64,000 nt of DNA from Vicinamibacterales bacterium (GTDB taxonomy: Bacteria; Acidobacteriota; Vicinamibacteria; Vicinamibacterales; UBA8438), in NCBI GenBank assembly GCA_958296065.1, contig CATQHX010000073.1:62001-126000 (forward strand), written 5' to 3'. The notes below the pieces were generated by a model. It did no database searches and was not told the origin of the DNA. It saw nothing but the letters and a program-made list of their open reading frames with translations. Shown here one piece after another: positions 28,159 through 36,791 of the stretch; the stretch's first letter is position 1; the number at the start of each line of letters is the position of its first letter. The position numbers and the translations under genes were made by a program.

Positions 28159-29571
28159 CTAGATGGCGTCCGCCGCGACCGGCGCATCCAGCGCGAACGT
28201 GCCGCTGCTGTCGCCGAACTGGTCCATCTCCAGCCCCAGCGACTGCATGAGCGTGAGCATCGCGTTCGCCATCGGCGTCCCGTCCACCGCCTGCAGGTGA
28301 AGATTGCCGGTGAGGTGACCGTTCGCCTTGCCGAGCAGAACCAACGGGCAGCGACGGTGGTTGTGGATGTTGGCGTCGGCCATCGGCGAGCCCCAGATGA
28401 TCGCCGTCTTGTCGAGCAGCGACGCGTCCCCTTCCATCGTGTCCCGCATGCGCTCGAGAAAGTACGGAAGCTGACCCACGCGGTACTGGCAGATCGTGTT
28501 GAAGTCCATGATCCGCTCCTCGTTGTTCCCGTGGTGCGAGGCGGGGTGAAACGGTCGGTTGGTCCCGCTCTCCGGAAACACGCGGTTCTGGGCGTCGCGG
28601 CCAGTCTTGAACGAGATCACCCGCGTCATGTCGGTCTCCAGGGCCAGCACCTGGAGATCGAACATCAGTTGCATGTGCTCGGTGAACGAATCGGGCACGC
28701 CGCGCGGGGCGTCGGGCAGCTCGCGCGTCTCGCCGCCGTCGTTGCGACCCTCGACCATCTGGATGCGGCGCTCGACCTCGCGGACGTCGTCGAGATAGCG
28801 GTCCATGCGCCGCCGGTCCACCGTGCCCAACTCCTTGCGGACCTCGGCCACATCGTTGAGGATCCAGTCGAGGATGCTGCGCCGCGTCGCCCGCCGCTCG
28901 GCCCGCTCCTCCGGAGTCCCGCCGGCCCCGAACAGCATCTCGAACGCCACGCGCGGGTCGCGGATCATCGGCAGCGGCTCGCTCGGCGACGACCAACTGA
29001 CCGAGTCGGTATAGGCGCACGAGTAGTTGTAGGTGCAACCGCCCGCCTGGTCGAGGTTCTCGATGCACAACTGCATCGACGGCATCGGCGTCGACTGGCC
29101 GTACCGGCGCGCGTAGAGCTGGTCGAGCGACGTGCCGACCCACAGGTCCGAGCCCTGCGTCTGCTTCGGATGGGACTGGGTGAGGAACACGGCGGACGAC
29201 CGGAAATGGTCGCCGCCGATTTCCGGCGGGCTGAACGCCTCGGCCATGCGCACGTCCGTGTTGCTGACGATGGTCAGGTAGTCGCGGAACGGCTCGAGCG
29301 ACTTCAGCGCGTTGTCGGGCAGCAGCTCGAAGTCGGATCCCACCGTGGCCGGTGCGAACAGGTGACGGCTCGCACCCCACTCGTTGCAGCCGGGCAGGCC
29401 GTGGACCTCCTCGATGCAGACCAGGCGCGTGACGTCCGCGGTGGCTGCCGCGACCGTGCGGCCGAGCCGCCCCGCGGGAGCCATCGCGTCGAGGAACGGC
29501 AGCGCCACGGTGGCCCCCATTCCGCGCAGGAACGTCCGGCGAGGCAGGTGCTTTCCGGTGATGAACGACAT
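28159..29571 (-). CDS. DUF1552 secreted protein
   Basis: A 470-residue DUF1552 protein with a twin-arginine signal (PRRTFLRGMGATVALPFLDA). Visible family marks are HGLPGCNEWGA, PPEIGGDHFRSSAVFLTQ, SMQLCIENLDQAGGCTYNYS, YTDSVSWSSPSEPLP and PASHHGNNEERIMDF. The family is related to sulfatase-like hydrolase folds, but its activity is unknown. It is almost always found next to a DUF1592/DUF1588 cytochrome-like protein, as here, 72 bases downstream of that gene. The ATG at 29571 follows GAGGAG. Confidence 0.9.
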   Translation of the reverse strand: MSFITGKHLPRRTFLRGMGATVALPFLDAMAPAGRLGRTVAAATADVTRLVCIEEVHGLPGCNEWGASRHLFAPATVGSDFELLPDNALKSLEPFRDYLTIVSNTDVRMAEAFSPPEIGGDHFRSSAVFLTQSHPKQTQGSDLWVGTSLDQLYARRYGQSTPMPSMQLCIENLDQAGGCTYNYSCAYTDSVSWSSPSEPLPMIRDPRVAFEMLFGAGGTPEERAERRATRRSILDWILNDVAEVRKELGTVDRRRMDRYLDDVREVERRIQMVEGRNDGGETRELPDAPRGVPDSFTEHMQLMFDLQVLALETDMTRVISFKTGRDAQNRVFPESGTNRPFHPASHHGNNEERIMDFNTICQYRVGQLPYFLERMRDTMEGDASLLDKTAIIWGSPMADANIHNHRRCPLVLLGKANGHLTGNLHLQAVDGTPMANAMLTLMQSLGLEMDQFGDSSGTFALDAPVAADAI

Positions 29572-29627
29572 GGTGTCTCCTCTGCCCGATCCCAGGTCGG
29601 AATCGTCTGCATTCACGGTTGTCGCGT

Positions 29628-29644
29628 CGCAGACTCCTGGCGCT
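29628..29644. repeat. Dispersed repeat fragment
   Basis: CGCAGACTCCTGGCGCT matches the start of the repeat units at 40993 and 41097. It lies just beyond the stop codon of the DUF1592 gene, as other copies lie just beyond stop codons. Confidence 0.4.
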
Positions 29645-32049
29645 CAGTCGCCCCGCTTGCGCTGGAACGCATCGCTTCTCACGACGCCCATGACGAACGA
29701 TGCCATCCGGTAGTCGTCCGCCTCGGCCGCACGCGCGATGGCGCGGACGGTCGGCTGATCGAAGTGCTCGACCCGCCGGCCGGTGGCGAACGCCAGCAGG
29801 TTCTCGGTGAAGGTACGCACGAGCGGGATGGGCCGCGCCAGCAGCGCGTCGACCAGCTCGTTCGGCGACGTCACCGGGGTGCCGTCGTAGTAGTCGCCAC
29901 GCGTGTCCAGCGGAATCCCGTTCTCCCGCAGGCGCCACTTCGCTGTGACGTCGAAGTTGTCCAGGGCCAGCCCGATGGGGTCGATCAGCCGGTGGCACGA
30001 GCTGCAACTCGGGTTCGACCGGTGTGCCTCCATCCGCTCGCGGGTCGTCAGGCGCCGCCCGTCGCGGACCTCCGCGGTGTCCTCCAGCGCCGGAATGTCG
30101 GGCGGCGGAGGCGGCGGAGGGGTGCCCAACAGGACCTCCATCACCCACTTGCCGCGCAACACCGGCGAGGTGCGGTTGGCGAGCGAGGTGAGGACGAGCA
30201 TGCTGCCGTGGCCCAGGATCCCGCGGCGCGTGTCGTCCGGGTACTGGACGCGGCGGAAGTGGCGGCCGGCCACGCCGGGAATCCCGTAGTGGCGCGCGAG
30301 CCGTTCGTCGACGAACGTGTAGTCGGCCCGGTAGAGGTCGAGCAGGCTGCGATCCTCCCGCACCAGGTTGGCGAAGAACAGCTCCGTCTCGCGGCGCATC
30401 GCCCGCGCAAGGTTCTCGTCGTAGTTCGGGAAGAAGTTCGGATCCGGCCGGACCTTGTCCATGTCCTGCAGCCGGAACCACTGCGCGGCGAACCGGCGGC
30501 CGAGCGCCGCGGCGCGCGGGTCGGCGAGCATGCGCAGCGCCTGCCGGTCCAGCTCGTCCGACGTCAGGAGCCCCTCGTCGGCCAGCGTCTGCAGCTCGTC
30601 GTCGGGCGGCGTGCCCCACAGGAAGAAAGAGAGGCGCGACGCGAGATCGACGTCGGCCAGACGGTAGCCCCGTTCGGGAGCATCAACCGGCTCGCGCTCG
30701 AGCCGAAGCACGAAATGGGGGCTGGCCAGCAGCGCCTCGAGCCCCGTGCGCACGCCGCCCTCGAAACCGCCCGTCGCGGCGCCTTCGTCGAAGAAGCCGA
30801 GCAGGTCGTCCACCTCGCGGTCGCCCAGGGTCCGCCGATAGGCCTCGCGACCGAGCCGGGAGAGGATGCGGCGAGCGCAAGGCCGCGCTTCTTCCGGCGC
30901 AGTCGGACGACACATGAAGACGCGCCGCCGGCTCGGCGTCTCCGACAGGCCGGTCGCGTTGAAGGGGCCCGTGATGATGACGTCGCGCACGTGCGGCAGC
31001 GTCGTGATGCCCGCCCCGCCCGAGCCGCCCCCGGCGAAGGACCAGTCGTGCGGGCGGATCAGGTCCTCGTAGGGACCATCGTGCCGCCGGATGAAGGCAG
31101 CCGCGACACGGTGCGTCCCCGCCCGCACGAAAATCGGCGGCGTCGCGGTGCTCACCCCGCCCCGGCCGTCCGCGTCGACGCGCCGATCCGTGTTGTAGTG
31201 CAGCAGCGCCACCCGCTCCCCGTCGATCGAGACGTCGACGTCCTCGATGCGGGTGTTGGCCCCGGAGGTGAACGTCAATCCGAAGACGTACTCCGCATCG
31301 GCCGGGAACACATGGTCGACCACCAGACCGCCGCGCGTCCCGTAAGGCGCCCCCTCGACGTGGTCCCAGGGGTGCTGGGACACGTACTCCGAATTGGTGT
31401 AGGCGTGATCGAGAACCCGCCCGGTGCGTTCGCCCACCGCGAGCCGGCTGATGGCGCTCGCCGCGTTCAGATAAGCCTCGAGCAGCGTGGCCGACAGCGT
31501 CTGCGCGTCGGCGATGTTGTCGAAGTTGGCGCTGACCGGATCCAGCGGCAGCCAGTCGCCGGGGTCGACCTCCAGGTCCAGGAGGTCGCGGATGGCCTGC
31601 GCGTACTCCGCACGGTTGAGGCGCTGGAAGGGCCGGCTGCCCGGATCCGGAGCCAGCGCGGCCGCATCGTCCAGGCGACGCTCCAGCGTCTCGGCCAGGT
31701 TGAGCAGCGCGGCGGCGTCCGGACGGCGCGGACCGGGCGGGGGCATCATGCCGGCCCGCAGCTTGCGGACCATCCGCTCGGCGATATCGGCATGCTCGGC
31801 CGCGTCCCTGACATCGAAGCGCTCCAGGGACAGGTTGCCGCGCAGGGTCCGGTCGTTGTGGCACGTCCGGCATGTGCCCTGCACAACGCGGTTCGCCTCG
31901 GCGTCGGCCCGAGCGGACTGCGCTGCACTCAACGCCGCGGGAGCAGTTTCCGCAGTGGCGGCAGGGCTCGCTGCAATGACCGCCGATGCGGCGCCGACCA
32001 TTGCGAGCAGGACGCCAAGCCCGCCGGTGATGGCAGTTCGTGCCTTCAT
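29644..32049 (-). CDS. DUF1592/DUF1588 cytochrome-like secreted protein
   Basis: An 801-residue protein of the planctomycete-type multidomain family. After a signal peptide comes a haem motif CRTCH (near residue 45). DUF1587 (PFQRLNRAEYAQAIRDLLDL), DUF1595, DUF1592 (FFLWGTPPDDELQTLADEG, AQWFRLQDMDKVRPDPNFFP), DUF1588 (RGILGHGSMLVLTSLANRTS with SCSSCHRLIDPIGLALDNFD, a second haem site) and DUF1585 follow in the usual order. These proteins are thought to be secreted redox enzymes acting with a DUF1552 partner. It is the first gene of the three-gene operon. The ATG at 32049 follows GTGGAG. Confidence 0.9.
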   Translation of the reverse strand: MKARTAITGGLGVLLAMVGAASAVIAASPAATAETAPAALSAAQSARADAEANRVVQGTCRTCHNDRTLRGNLSLERFDVRDAAEHADIAERMVRKLRAGMMPPPGPRRPDAAALLNLAETLERRLDDAAALAPDPGSRPFQRLNRAEYAQAIRDLLDLEVDPGDWLPLDPVSANFDNIADAQTLSATLLEAYLNAASAISRLAVGERTGRVLDHAYTNSEYVSQHPWDHVEGAPYGTRGGLVVDHVFPADAEYVFGLTFTSGANTRIEDVDVSIDGERVALLHYNTDRRVDADGRGGVSTATPPIFVRAGTHRVAAAFIRRHDGPYEDLIRPHDWSFAGGGSGGAGITTLPHVRDVIITGPFNATGLSETPSRRRVFMCRPTAPEEARPCARRILSRLGREAYRRTLGDREVDDLLGFFDEGAATGGFEGGVRTGLEALLASPHFVLRLEREPVDAPERGYRLADVDLASRLSFFLWGTPPDDELQTLADEGLLTSDELDRQALRMLADPRAAALGRRFAAQWFRLQDMDKVRPDPNFFPNYDENLARAMRRETELFFANLVREDRSLLDLYRADYTFVDERLARHYGIPGVAGRHFRRVQYPDDTRRGILGHGSMLVLTSLANRTSPVLRGKWVMEVLLGTPPPPPPPDIPALEDTAEVRDGRRLTTRERMEAHRSNPSCSSCHRLIDPIGLALDNFDVTAKWRLRENGIPLDTRGDYYDGTPVTSPNELVDALLARPIPLVRTFTENLLAFATGRRVEHFDQPTVRAIARAAEADDYRMASFVMGVVRSDAFQRKRGD

Positions 32050-32192
32050 GGGCTCCACGCTCAGGGATACAGGCTCACCGTACACACGTACGACTCCGTA
32101 GTTTGACCTCTCCGGCCGCTCGATTCAAGGCTCGAAACGGCCCGGTCGTGGCTGCCGAAACGGCCATCCATCTCATATCTTCCTCCACGCAC

Positions 32193-33608
32193 TCAGAACC
32201 GCTGCAGCTCGACGAAGTTCGCGTGCTCGACTTCCATGTCCGAATGCACGCGGGCGATGACCACCGCGTCGCCGGCACGGACCATGCCCCGGCGGGCCAG
32301 CTCCGGCTTGAGCTGACCCACCACGAGACGCTCGGCCGGCACCACCAGGGGCGCCACGCTGCGGTAGAGCGCCAGCCGGCGGGCGACCGCTTCGTCCGCG
32401 GTGACGGCGTGGATCGGGATCGGCGGCCGCAGCGCGGCGAGGTGCCGCGCGGTCGCACCGCTCCCGGTGACCGCCACGATGGCCGTGGCGCCCGCGGCTG
32501 CGGCCAGGGTCACCGCCGCGTCGGACAGCGCGCGATCGTGCCGGTCTCCGATGTCGCCCGGGACCACCCGGTCGGGCTGCATCGATTCGGCGTCCCGCAG
32601 CACGGCGTCCAGAGTCTCCACCGCCAGCACCGGATACGCGCCGGACGCCGTCTCTCCGGCGAGCATGATGGCGTCGACCCCGTCGTCCACGGCGTTGGCC
32701 GCGTCGCTCACTTCCGCCCGCGTGGGCCGCGGCGCATGGCGCATGGTCTCGAGCACCTGCGTCGCCACGATGACCGGCACGCCGGCGTCCCGGGCGCGGC
32801 GGGTCAGGTCCTTCTGCACGCGCGGCACGCGCTCGAGCGGGATCTCCAGGCCGAGATCGCCGCGTGCCACCATCACCGCGTCGGAAGCGGCGAGAATGTC
32901 GTCGTAACACTCCAGGGCCTGCGGCCTCTCGATCTTCGCCACCAGACCGACGTCCTCTCCGCCGTGGCCGTACGCCACCGCCCGCGCCTTCCGTATGTCG
33001 TCACCGTTCTCGACGAAGCTGACCCCGATGAAGTCGACCCCCATCGCCACGCCGGCCCCGATCTCCTCCAGGTCGGCGTCCGTCACGGCGGCAAGCGGCA
33101 GCTCCACGCCGGGCACGTTGATTCCCTTGCGGGGACCGAGCACGCCCCCGTGCTCCACTTCGGCCACTATCTCGGCGCCGTCGCCGGAGACCACCCTCAG
33201 AACGATCTGACCGTCATCGAGCAGCACCTGGTCGCCGCCGCGGACCGCGACCGCAAGCGGCGCACAGGTGGTGGACACGCGCTCCGCATCGCCGGCGAAC
33301 GTCCCGAAGGCGATCCTGAGCCGGCCTCCCGTCTCGAGCTGCACGCCGTCGGGATCGACCAGCGGCCCGATGCGGATCTTCGGTCCCGCCAGGTCCTGCA
33401 GCACCGCCACGATGCGACCCGCCTCGGCGGCGCGGCTCCGCACCAGATCCACCATGCGCCGCCGGTCGTCGCGCGAGCCGTGGGAGGAGTTGATCCGGAA
33501 CACGTCGACGCCGGCGGCCAGCAAAGCGTCCACCCCGGCGGCGGTTGCGGAGGCCGGTCCGAGGGTAGCGATGATCTTGGTATGGCGCACACGTGACTCC
33601 AGTCGCAT
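32193..33608 (-). CDS. pyk: Pyruvate kinase
   Basis: A 471-residue pyruvate kinase, the last step of glycolysis, making ATP and pyruvate from phosphoenolpyruvate. Key sites are TKIIATLGPAS at the start, VFRINSSHGS, the catalytic-lysine segment VAKIERPQAL, the metal-binding MVARGDLGLEIPLERVP, TRAEVSDAANAVDDGVDAIM and LAGETASGAYP. The C-terminal domain (GATAIVAVTGSGATARHLAA) is present and complete. The frame is open further upstream, but the ATG at 33608 gives the normal N-terminus; an ATG two codons earlier at 33614 is also possible. It diverges from the cupin gene. Confidence 0.95.
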   Translation of the reverse strand: MRLESRVRHTKIIATLGPASATAAGVDALLAAGVDVFRINSSHGSRDDRRRMVDLVRSRAAEAGRIVAVLQDLAGPKIRIGPLVDPDGVQLETGGRLRIAFGTFAGDAERVSTTCAPLAVAVRGGDQVLLDDGQIVLRVVSGDGAEIVAEVEHGGVLGPRKGINVPGVELPLAAVTDADLEEIGAGVAMGVDFIGVSFVENGDDIRKARAVAYGHGGEDVGLVAKIERPQALECYDDILAASDAVMVARGDLGLEIPLERVPRVQKDLTRRARDAGVPVIVATQVLETMRHAPRPTRAEVSDAANAVDDGVDAIMLAGETASGAYPVLAVETLDAVLRDAESMQPDRVVPGDIGDRHDRALSDAAVTLAAAAGATAIVAVTGSGATARHLAALRPPIPIHAVTADEAVARRLALYRSVAPLVVPAERLVVGQLKPELARRGMVRAGDAVVIARVHSDMEVEHANFVELQRF

Positions 33609-33611
33609 AAT
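33606..33611 (+). promoter_or_regulatory. Putative -10 box of the cupin gene
   Basis: CATAAT lies six bases before the cupin ATG at 33618, with no ribosome site between, so the message is probably leaderless. The box overlaps the start of the divergent pyruvate kinase gene, so the two starts must compete for this short space. Confidence 0.4.
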
Positions 33612-33617
33612 CATGAC

Positions 33618-33947
33618 ATGCAACACCCCACCCCCATCGACCCGCGCGACCATGCCGTCTATGCGCCCGACAGGATGGGCAAGAGCACCCTCTTCCGATC
33701 CGATCGCGTGATGGTCGGCCTCAACGCCTTCGAGCCGGGCCAGGAGCACAGGCTGCACGCCCACGCCGGGATGGACAAGGTCTACCACGTAATCGAGGGT
33801 AAAGGGCTGTTCCTGCTGGAAGGCCAGGAGGCGCCCATGCGGGCCGGCACCCTGCTCGTCGCCCCCGAAGGCGCACCGCACGGGATTCGCAACACCGGTA
33901 CGAAACGGCTGCTGGTGCTTGTGATTCTGGCCCCCGCACCAGCGTGA
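33618..33947 (+). CDS. Cupin domain protein
   Basis: A 109-residue single cupin_2 domain. The first motif is EPGQEHRLHAHAGMDKVYHV with metal-ligand His residues, followed by IEGKGLFLLEGQE and the second motif APEGAPHGIRNTG with a His. Small cupins of this type bind a metal and act as isomerases, oxygenases or sensors; nothing here decides which. The start is almost back to back with pyruvate kinase, nine bases apart. Confidence 0.85.
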   Translation: MQHPTPIDPRDHAVYAPDRMGKSTLFRSDRVMVGLNAFEPGQEHRLHAHAGMDKVYHVIEGKGLFLLEGQEAPMRAGTLLVAPEGAPHGIRNTGTKRLLVLVILAPAPA

Positions 33948-34110
33948 CCCGGCCCTTGGATCGCGGTGCGCCTCGGGCTCGGCGCCACCCGCCGGCGCGT
34001 CTCCGGCATGGCGTTCCCCGGCATCCCTCCGGGGCAGCACTTGTCAATGACATCCCGGCACAGAGCGTGCATGCTGCGCAAGCCTGGTTACGACCCGGCG
34101 GAGTACAAGC

Positions 34111-36744
34111 ATGTGGACACGCACCCGTTTGTGGATCAGCGCCCTTATGCGACGGGACCGCTACGAGGGAGCGCTGGCCGAGGAGCTGGCATTCCACCTC
34201 CAGTCGCAGGCCGCCAGCCTGGAGCAGCGGGGACTGGCGCCCGCCGACGCCAGGCGGCAGGCGCGCCTGGAGTTCGGCAGCCCCGAGGCCATCAAGGCGA
34301 GGTTGCGCGACGTGAGACCGGGCGCGTGGTTCGAACAGCTTCGCCAGGATCTCGGCTACGGCCTCCGTGTCGCCTGCCGCGAACCGGCGCTCTCCTGCGG
34401 TATCGTGGCGATTCTGGCCGTGGCCCTGGGCGTCGCGACGGCGATCTGGAGCTTCGCCGACAAGTCGCTGCTTCGTCCGCTTCCTTTCGAGGAGGCCGGC
34501 CGGCTCGTCTGGGTCCGCGGCGGCGATACGCAGCGCGGGTTCGAGCGGCTGCCCATCTCCTATCAGGATTTCCTCGATTGGCAGGCACGCACCCGCAGCT
34601 TCGAAGACCTGGCCGCGTGGCGGAACACGACCCGTGTCCGCTCCGACGGCGCGTTTCCCGAGCGCGTTCGCGTCGCTACGGCCACCGGCAATCTCTATGC
34701 GCTGCTCGGAACGACCCCACTGCTCGGCAGTCTGCCCCGCTCGGATACCGATGTCGTTCTGAGCTACGGCTACTGGAACGGTCGATTCGGTTCCGACCCG
34801 GATATCGTCGGGTCCAGCCTGCGCCTCGACGATAGAACCCATACGATTGTCGGCGTCCTGCCCGAGCGCTTCGCGTTCCCCCCGTTCCCGGCCGAATACC
34901 GCCCCGAGGCGTGGCTCTCGCTCGAACAGGCTCTCGATGGCGCGGCTCGCGGCGACCGCGGCGCACGCAGCCTCTGGGCGGTCGGGCGCCTGGCCCGGAG
35001 TACCGATATCGACACGGCCCGGACCGAGATGGAAGCCATCGCACTCGATCTGGAGAGGGCGCATCCGGAGACCAATCGAGCCGCGGGAGTCAGCATGGGC
35101 CCCCTGCGCAACCTCTGGGGCGATCGACTGCAGAGAACCCTGCCGGCCGCGGTACTGGGAGTGGGCCTGGCGCTGCTCGTGGCCTGCAGCAACGTGCTCG
35201 GCCTGCTCGTCAGCCGCGCCGCGCGGCGGCGCCGGGAGTTCATCGTGCGCTCGGCGCTCGGGGCCGGGTCACTCCGTCTGGCCCGGCAACTCGCGACCGA
35301 GGTCGGCCTCCTCTTTCTGGCCGGCACCGGCGCCGGTCTGCTGCTGGCGCACGCCGCTCTCCCGCTGCTGGTCCGGTACTTCTCTCGGGACGGCTCATAC
35401 TTGAGCGCCCCCCCGCAGGTGGACATCCGCGTGTTTGCCGCCGTGGCCGGCATTGCCGGCGCTACCTGCCTGCTGACGTCGCTCGGCCTCATCGCCGGGG
35501 CAAGACCGGGTCGAGGCTCGTTGTCGCTTTCCGCCAGCCTCGGCAATGCACCACGGCGGTCGGGGCTGCGCCGGGGCCTGCTCATCGTCCAGGTGGGTGT
35601 CTCGATGGTGGTCGTCGTCGCGAGCGTGCTGTTGACCGGGAGCCTGCGGAACGCGGCCGCAGAGCCGGTCGGCTTCAACATGGCAAACCTGCTCGCCATG
35701 CGCGTGGAGATCCCGGTGGAGTTGCAGGGCGGATCCCAGCGCCAGGCTGTTCTTCTGCGACAGATCCGGGAGCTTGCAGGCACACCGGGCGACGCGTTGG
35801 CTCTGGCCTACTCCGGCCCCTTCGGCAGTCGCGGAGCTTCCCGTTTCTTCGAAGTTTCCGCGCAACCTGTCGCCGCCGGCACCCGACCCCCGCTGGTCGG
35901 TTATCGACTGGTCAGCCCCAACTACTTCGACGTGCTCGGAATCCCGCTGCTGCGGGGGCAGGGGCTACCCGCGCGATCGGGGGACGTCCTCCCGGTCGTC
36001 GTCAACCAGGCGTTCGTCGAGCGGTACTTCCGAGATGGAGACCCTGTCGGCGCGACGCTGCGGTTCTTCTCCGAGCTGCAGGAGCGGCTCGATCGTTCCC
36101 GGGGGACGGCCGCCGAGATCGTCGGCGTGGTCGCGGACGAGAAGTTCTGGCGGCTCGACAGCGAGCTCCCGCCGCAGGCGTACGTCAATGTCGAGGCCCA
36201 GCCTCCGAACGAGTTCGATCTCCTCCTGCGCGCGGCGGATCCGGAAGGCGCACGCGAACGCCTCCGCACCGAGCTCGCCCCGCTGCTGCCGGGAGTGCCG
36301 ATCGACGGCATGCGACGCATAGAGGACTCCGCGCGGGCCACCGTCAGAGGCCGCTGGCTGGGCGTGGTCGTCATGAACCTGCTTGCCGCCCTGGCCCTGG
36401 CGCTCGCGACGATCGGCATCCACGGCGTCCTGAGGAGCACGGTGGACGAGCGCCGCCAGGAGCTCGCGATCCGCGCGGCCCTGGGCGCCCTGCCATCGAC
36501 CCTTCTGCGCCTGGTCGTGCGGGACGGACTCCTGCTCGCCGCGGCGGGCGTCGCACTGGGCGTGCTCGGGTCGCTGGCAGCCGGCCGATTCCTCGCCAGC
36601 TACGTCTACTCGGTGTCGGCGACGGACTCGCTGACGATGGCCGGGACCGCCACGCTGCTGCTCCTGCTGGCCGGTGTGGCCGCCTGGTTTCCGGCGCGGA
36701 GGGCGGGCCGGACCCAGCCGGCAGCCGTGCTGCGGCAAGCCTAG
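34111..36744 (+). CDS. ADOP-type ABC transporter permease
   Basis: An 877-residue membrane protein of the acidobacterial duplicated orphan permease type. An N-terminal permease prefix (MRRDRYEGALAEELAFHL) precedes a first membrane helix near 100 (GIVAILAVALGVATAIWSF), a MacB-like periplasmic domain, FtsX helices near 350-430, a second helix (GLLIVQVGVSMVVVVASVL) and periplasmic domain, and a last FtsX block from about 750 (VVMNLLAALALALATIGIHG). Such permeases are MacB-related, but no ATPase gene is adjacent. A GGAG site precedes the ATG. This family is strongly tied to Acidobacteriota. Confidence 0.87.
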   Translation: MWTRTRLWISALMRRDRYEGALAEELAFHLQSQAASLEQRGLAPADARRQARLEFGSPEAIKARLRDVRPGAWFEQLRQDLGYGLRVACREPALSCGIVAILAVALGVATAIWSFADKSLLRPLPFEEAGRLVWVRGGDTQRGFERLPISYQDFLDWQARTRSFEDLAAWRNTTRVRSDGAFPERVRVATATGNLYALLGTTPLLGSLPRSDTDVVLSYGYWNGRFGSDPDIVGSSLRLDDRTHTIVGVLPERFAFPPFPAEYRPEAWLSLEQALDGAARGDRGARSLWAVGRLARSTDIDTARTEMEAIALDLERAHPETNRAAGVSMGPLRNLWGDRLQRTLPAAVLGVGLALLVACSNVLGLLVSRAARRRREFIVRSALGAGSLRLARQLATEVGLLFLAGTGAGLLLAHAALPLLVRYFSRDGSYLSAPPQVDIRVFAAVAGIAGATCLLTSLGLIAGARPGRGSLSLSASLGNAPRRSGLRRGLLIVQVGVSMVVVVASVLLTGSLRNAAAEPVGFNMANLLAMRVEIPVELQGGSQRQAVLLRQIRELAGTPGDALALAYSGPFGSRGASRFFEVSAQPVAAGTRPPLVGYRLVSPNYFDVLGIPLLRGQGLPARSGDVLPVVVNQAFVERYFRDGDPVGATLRFFSELQERLDRSRGTAAEIVGVVADEKFWRLDSELPPQAYVNVEAQPPNEFDLLLRAADPEGARERLRTELAPLLPGVPIDGMRRIEDSARATVRGRWLGVVVMNLLAALALALATIGIHGVLRSTVDERRQELAIRAALGALPSTLLRLVVRDGLLLAAAGVALGVLGSLAAGRFLASYVYSVSATDSLTMAGTATLLLLLAGVAAWFPARRAGRTQPAAVLRQA

Positions 36745-36791
36745 CGCTTGCGCCGCAGAACCCGGCGGACGGCGAAGCAGACAGGCGCGTG

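Noticed and set aside
27841-32106. A 1421-codon open frame antisense to the DUF1592-DUF1552-ankyrin operon
   Set aside because: It runs across three well-supported genes on the other strand and has no recognisable domain. Long shadows are expected at this GC content.
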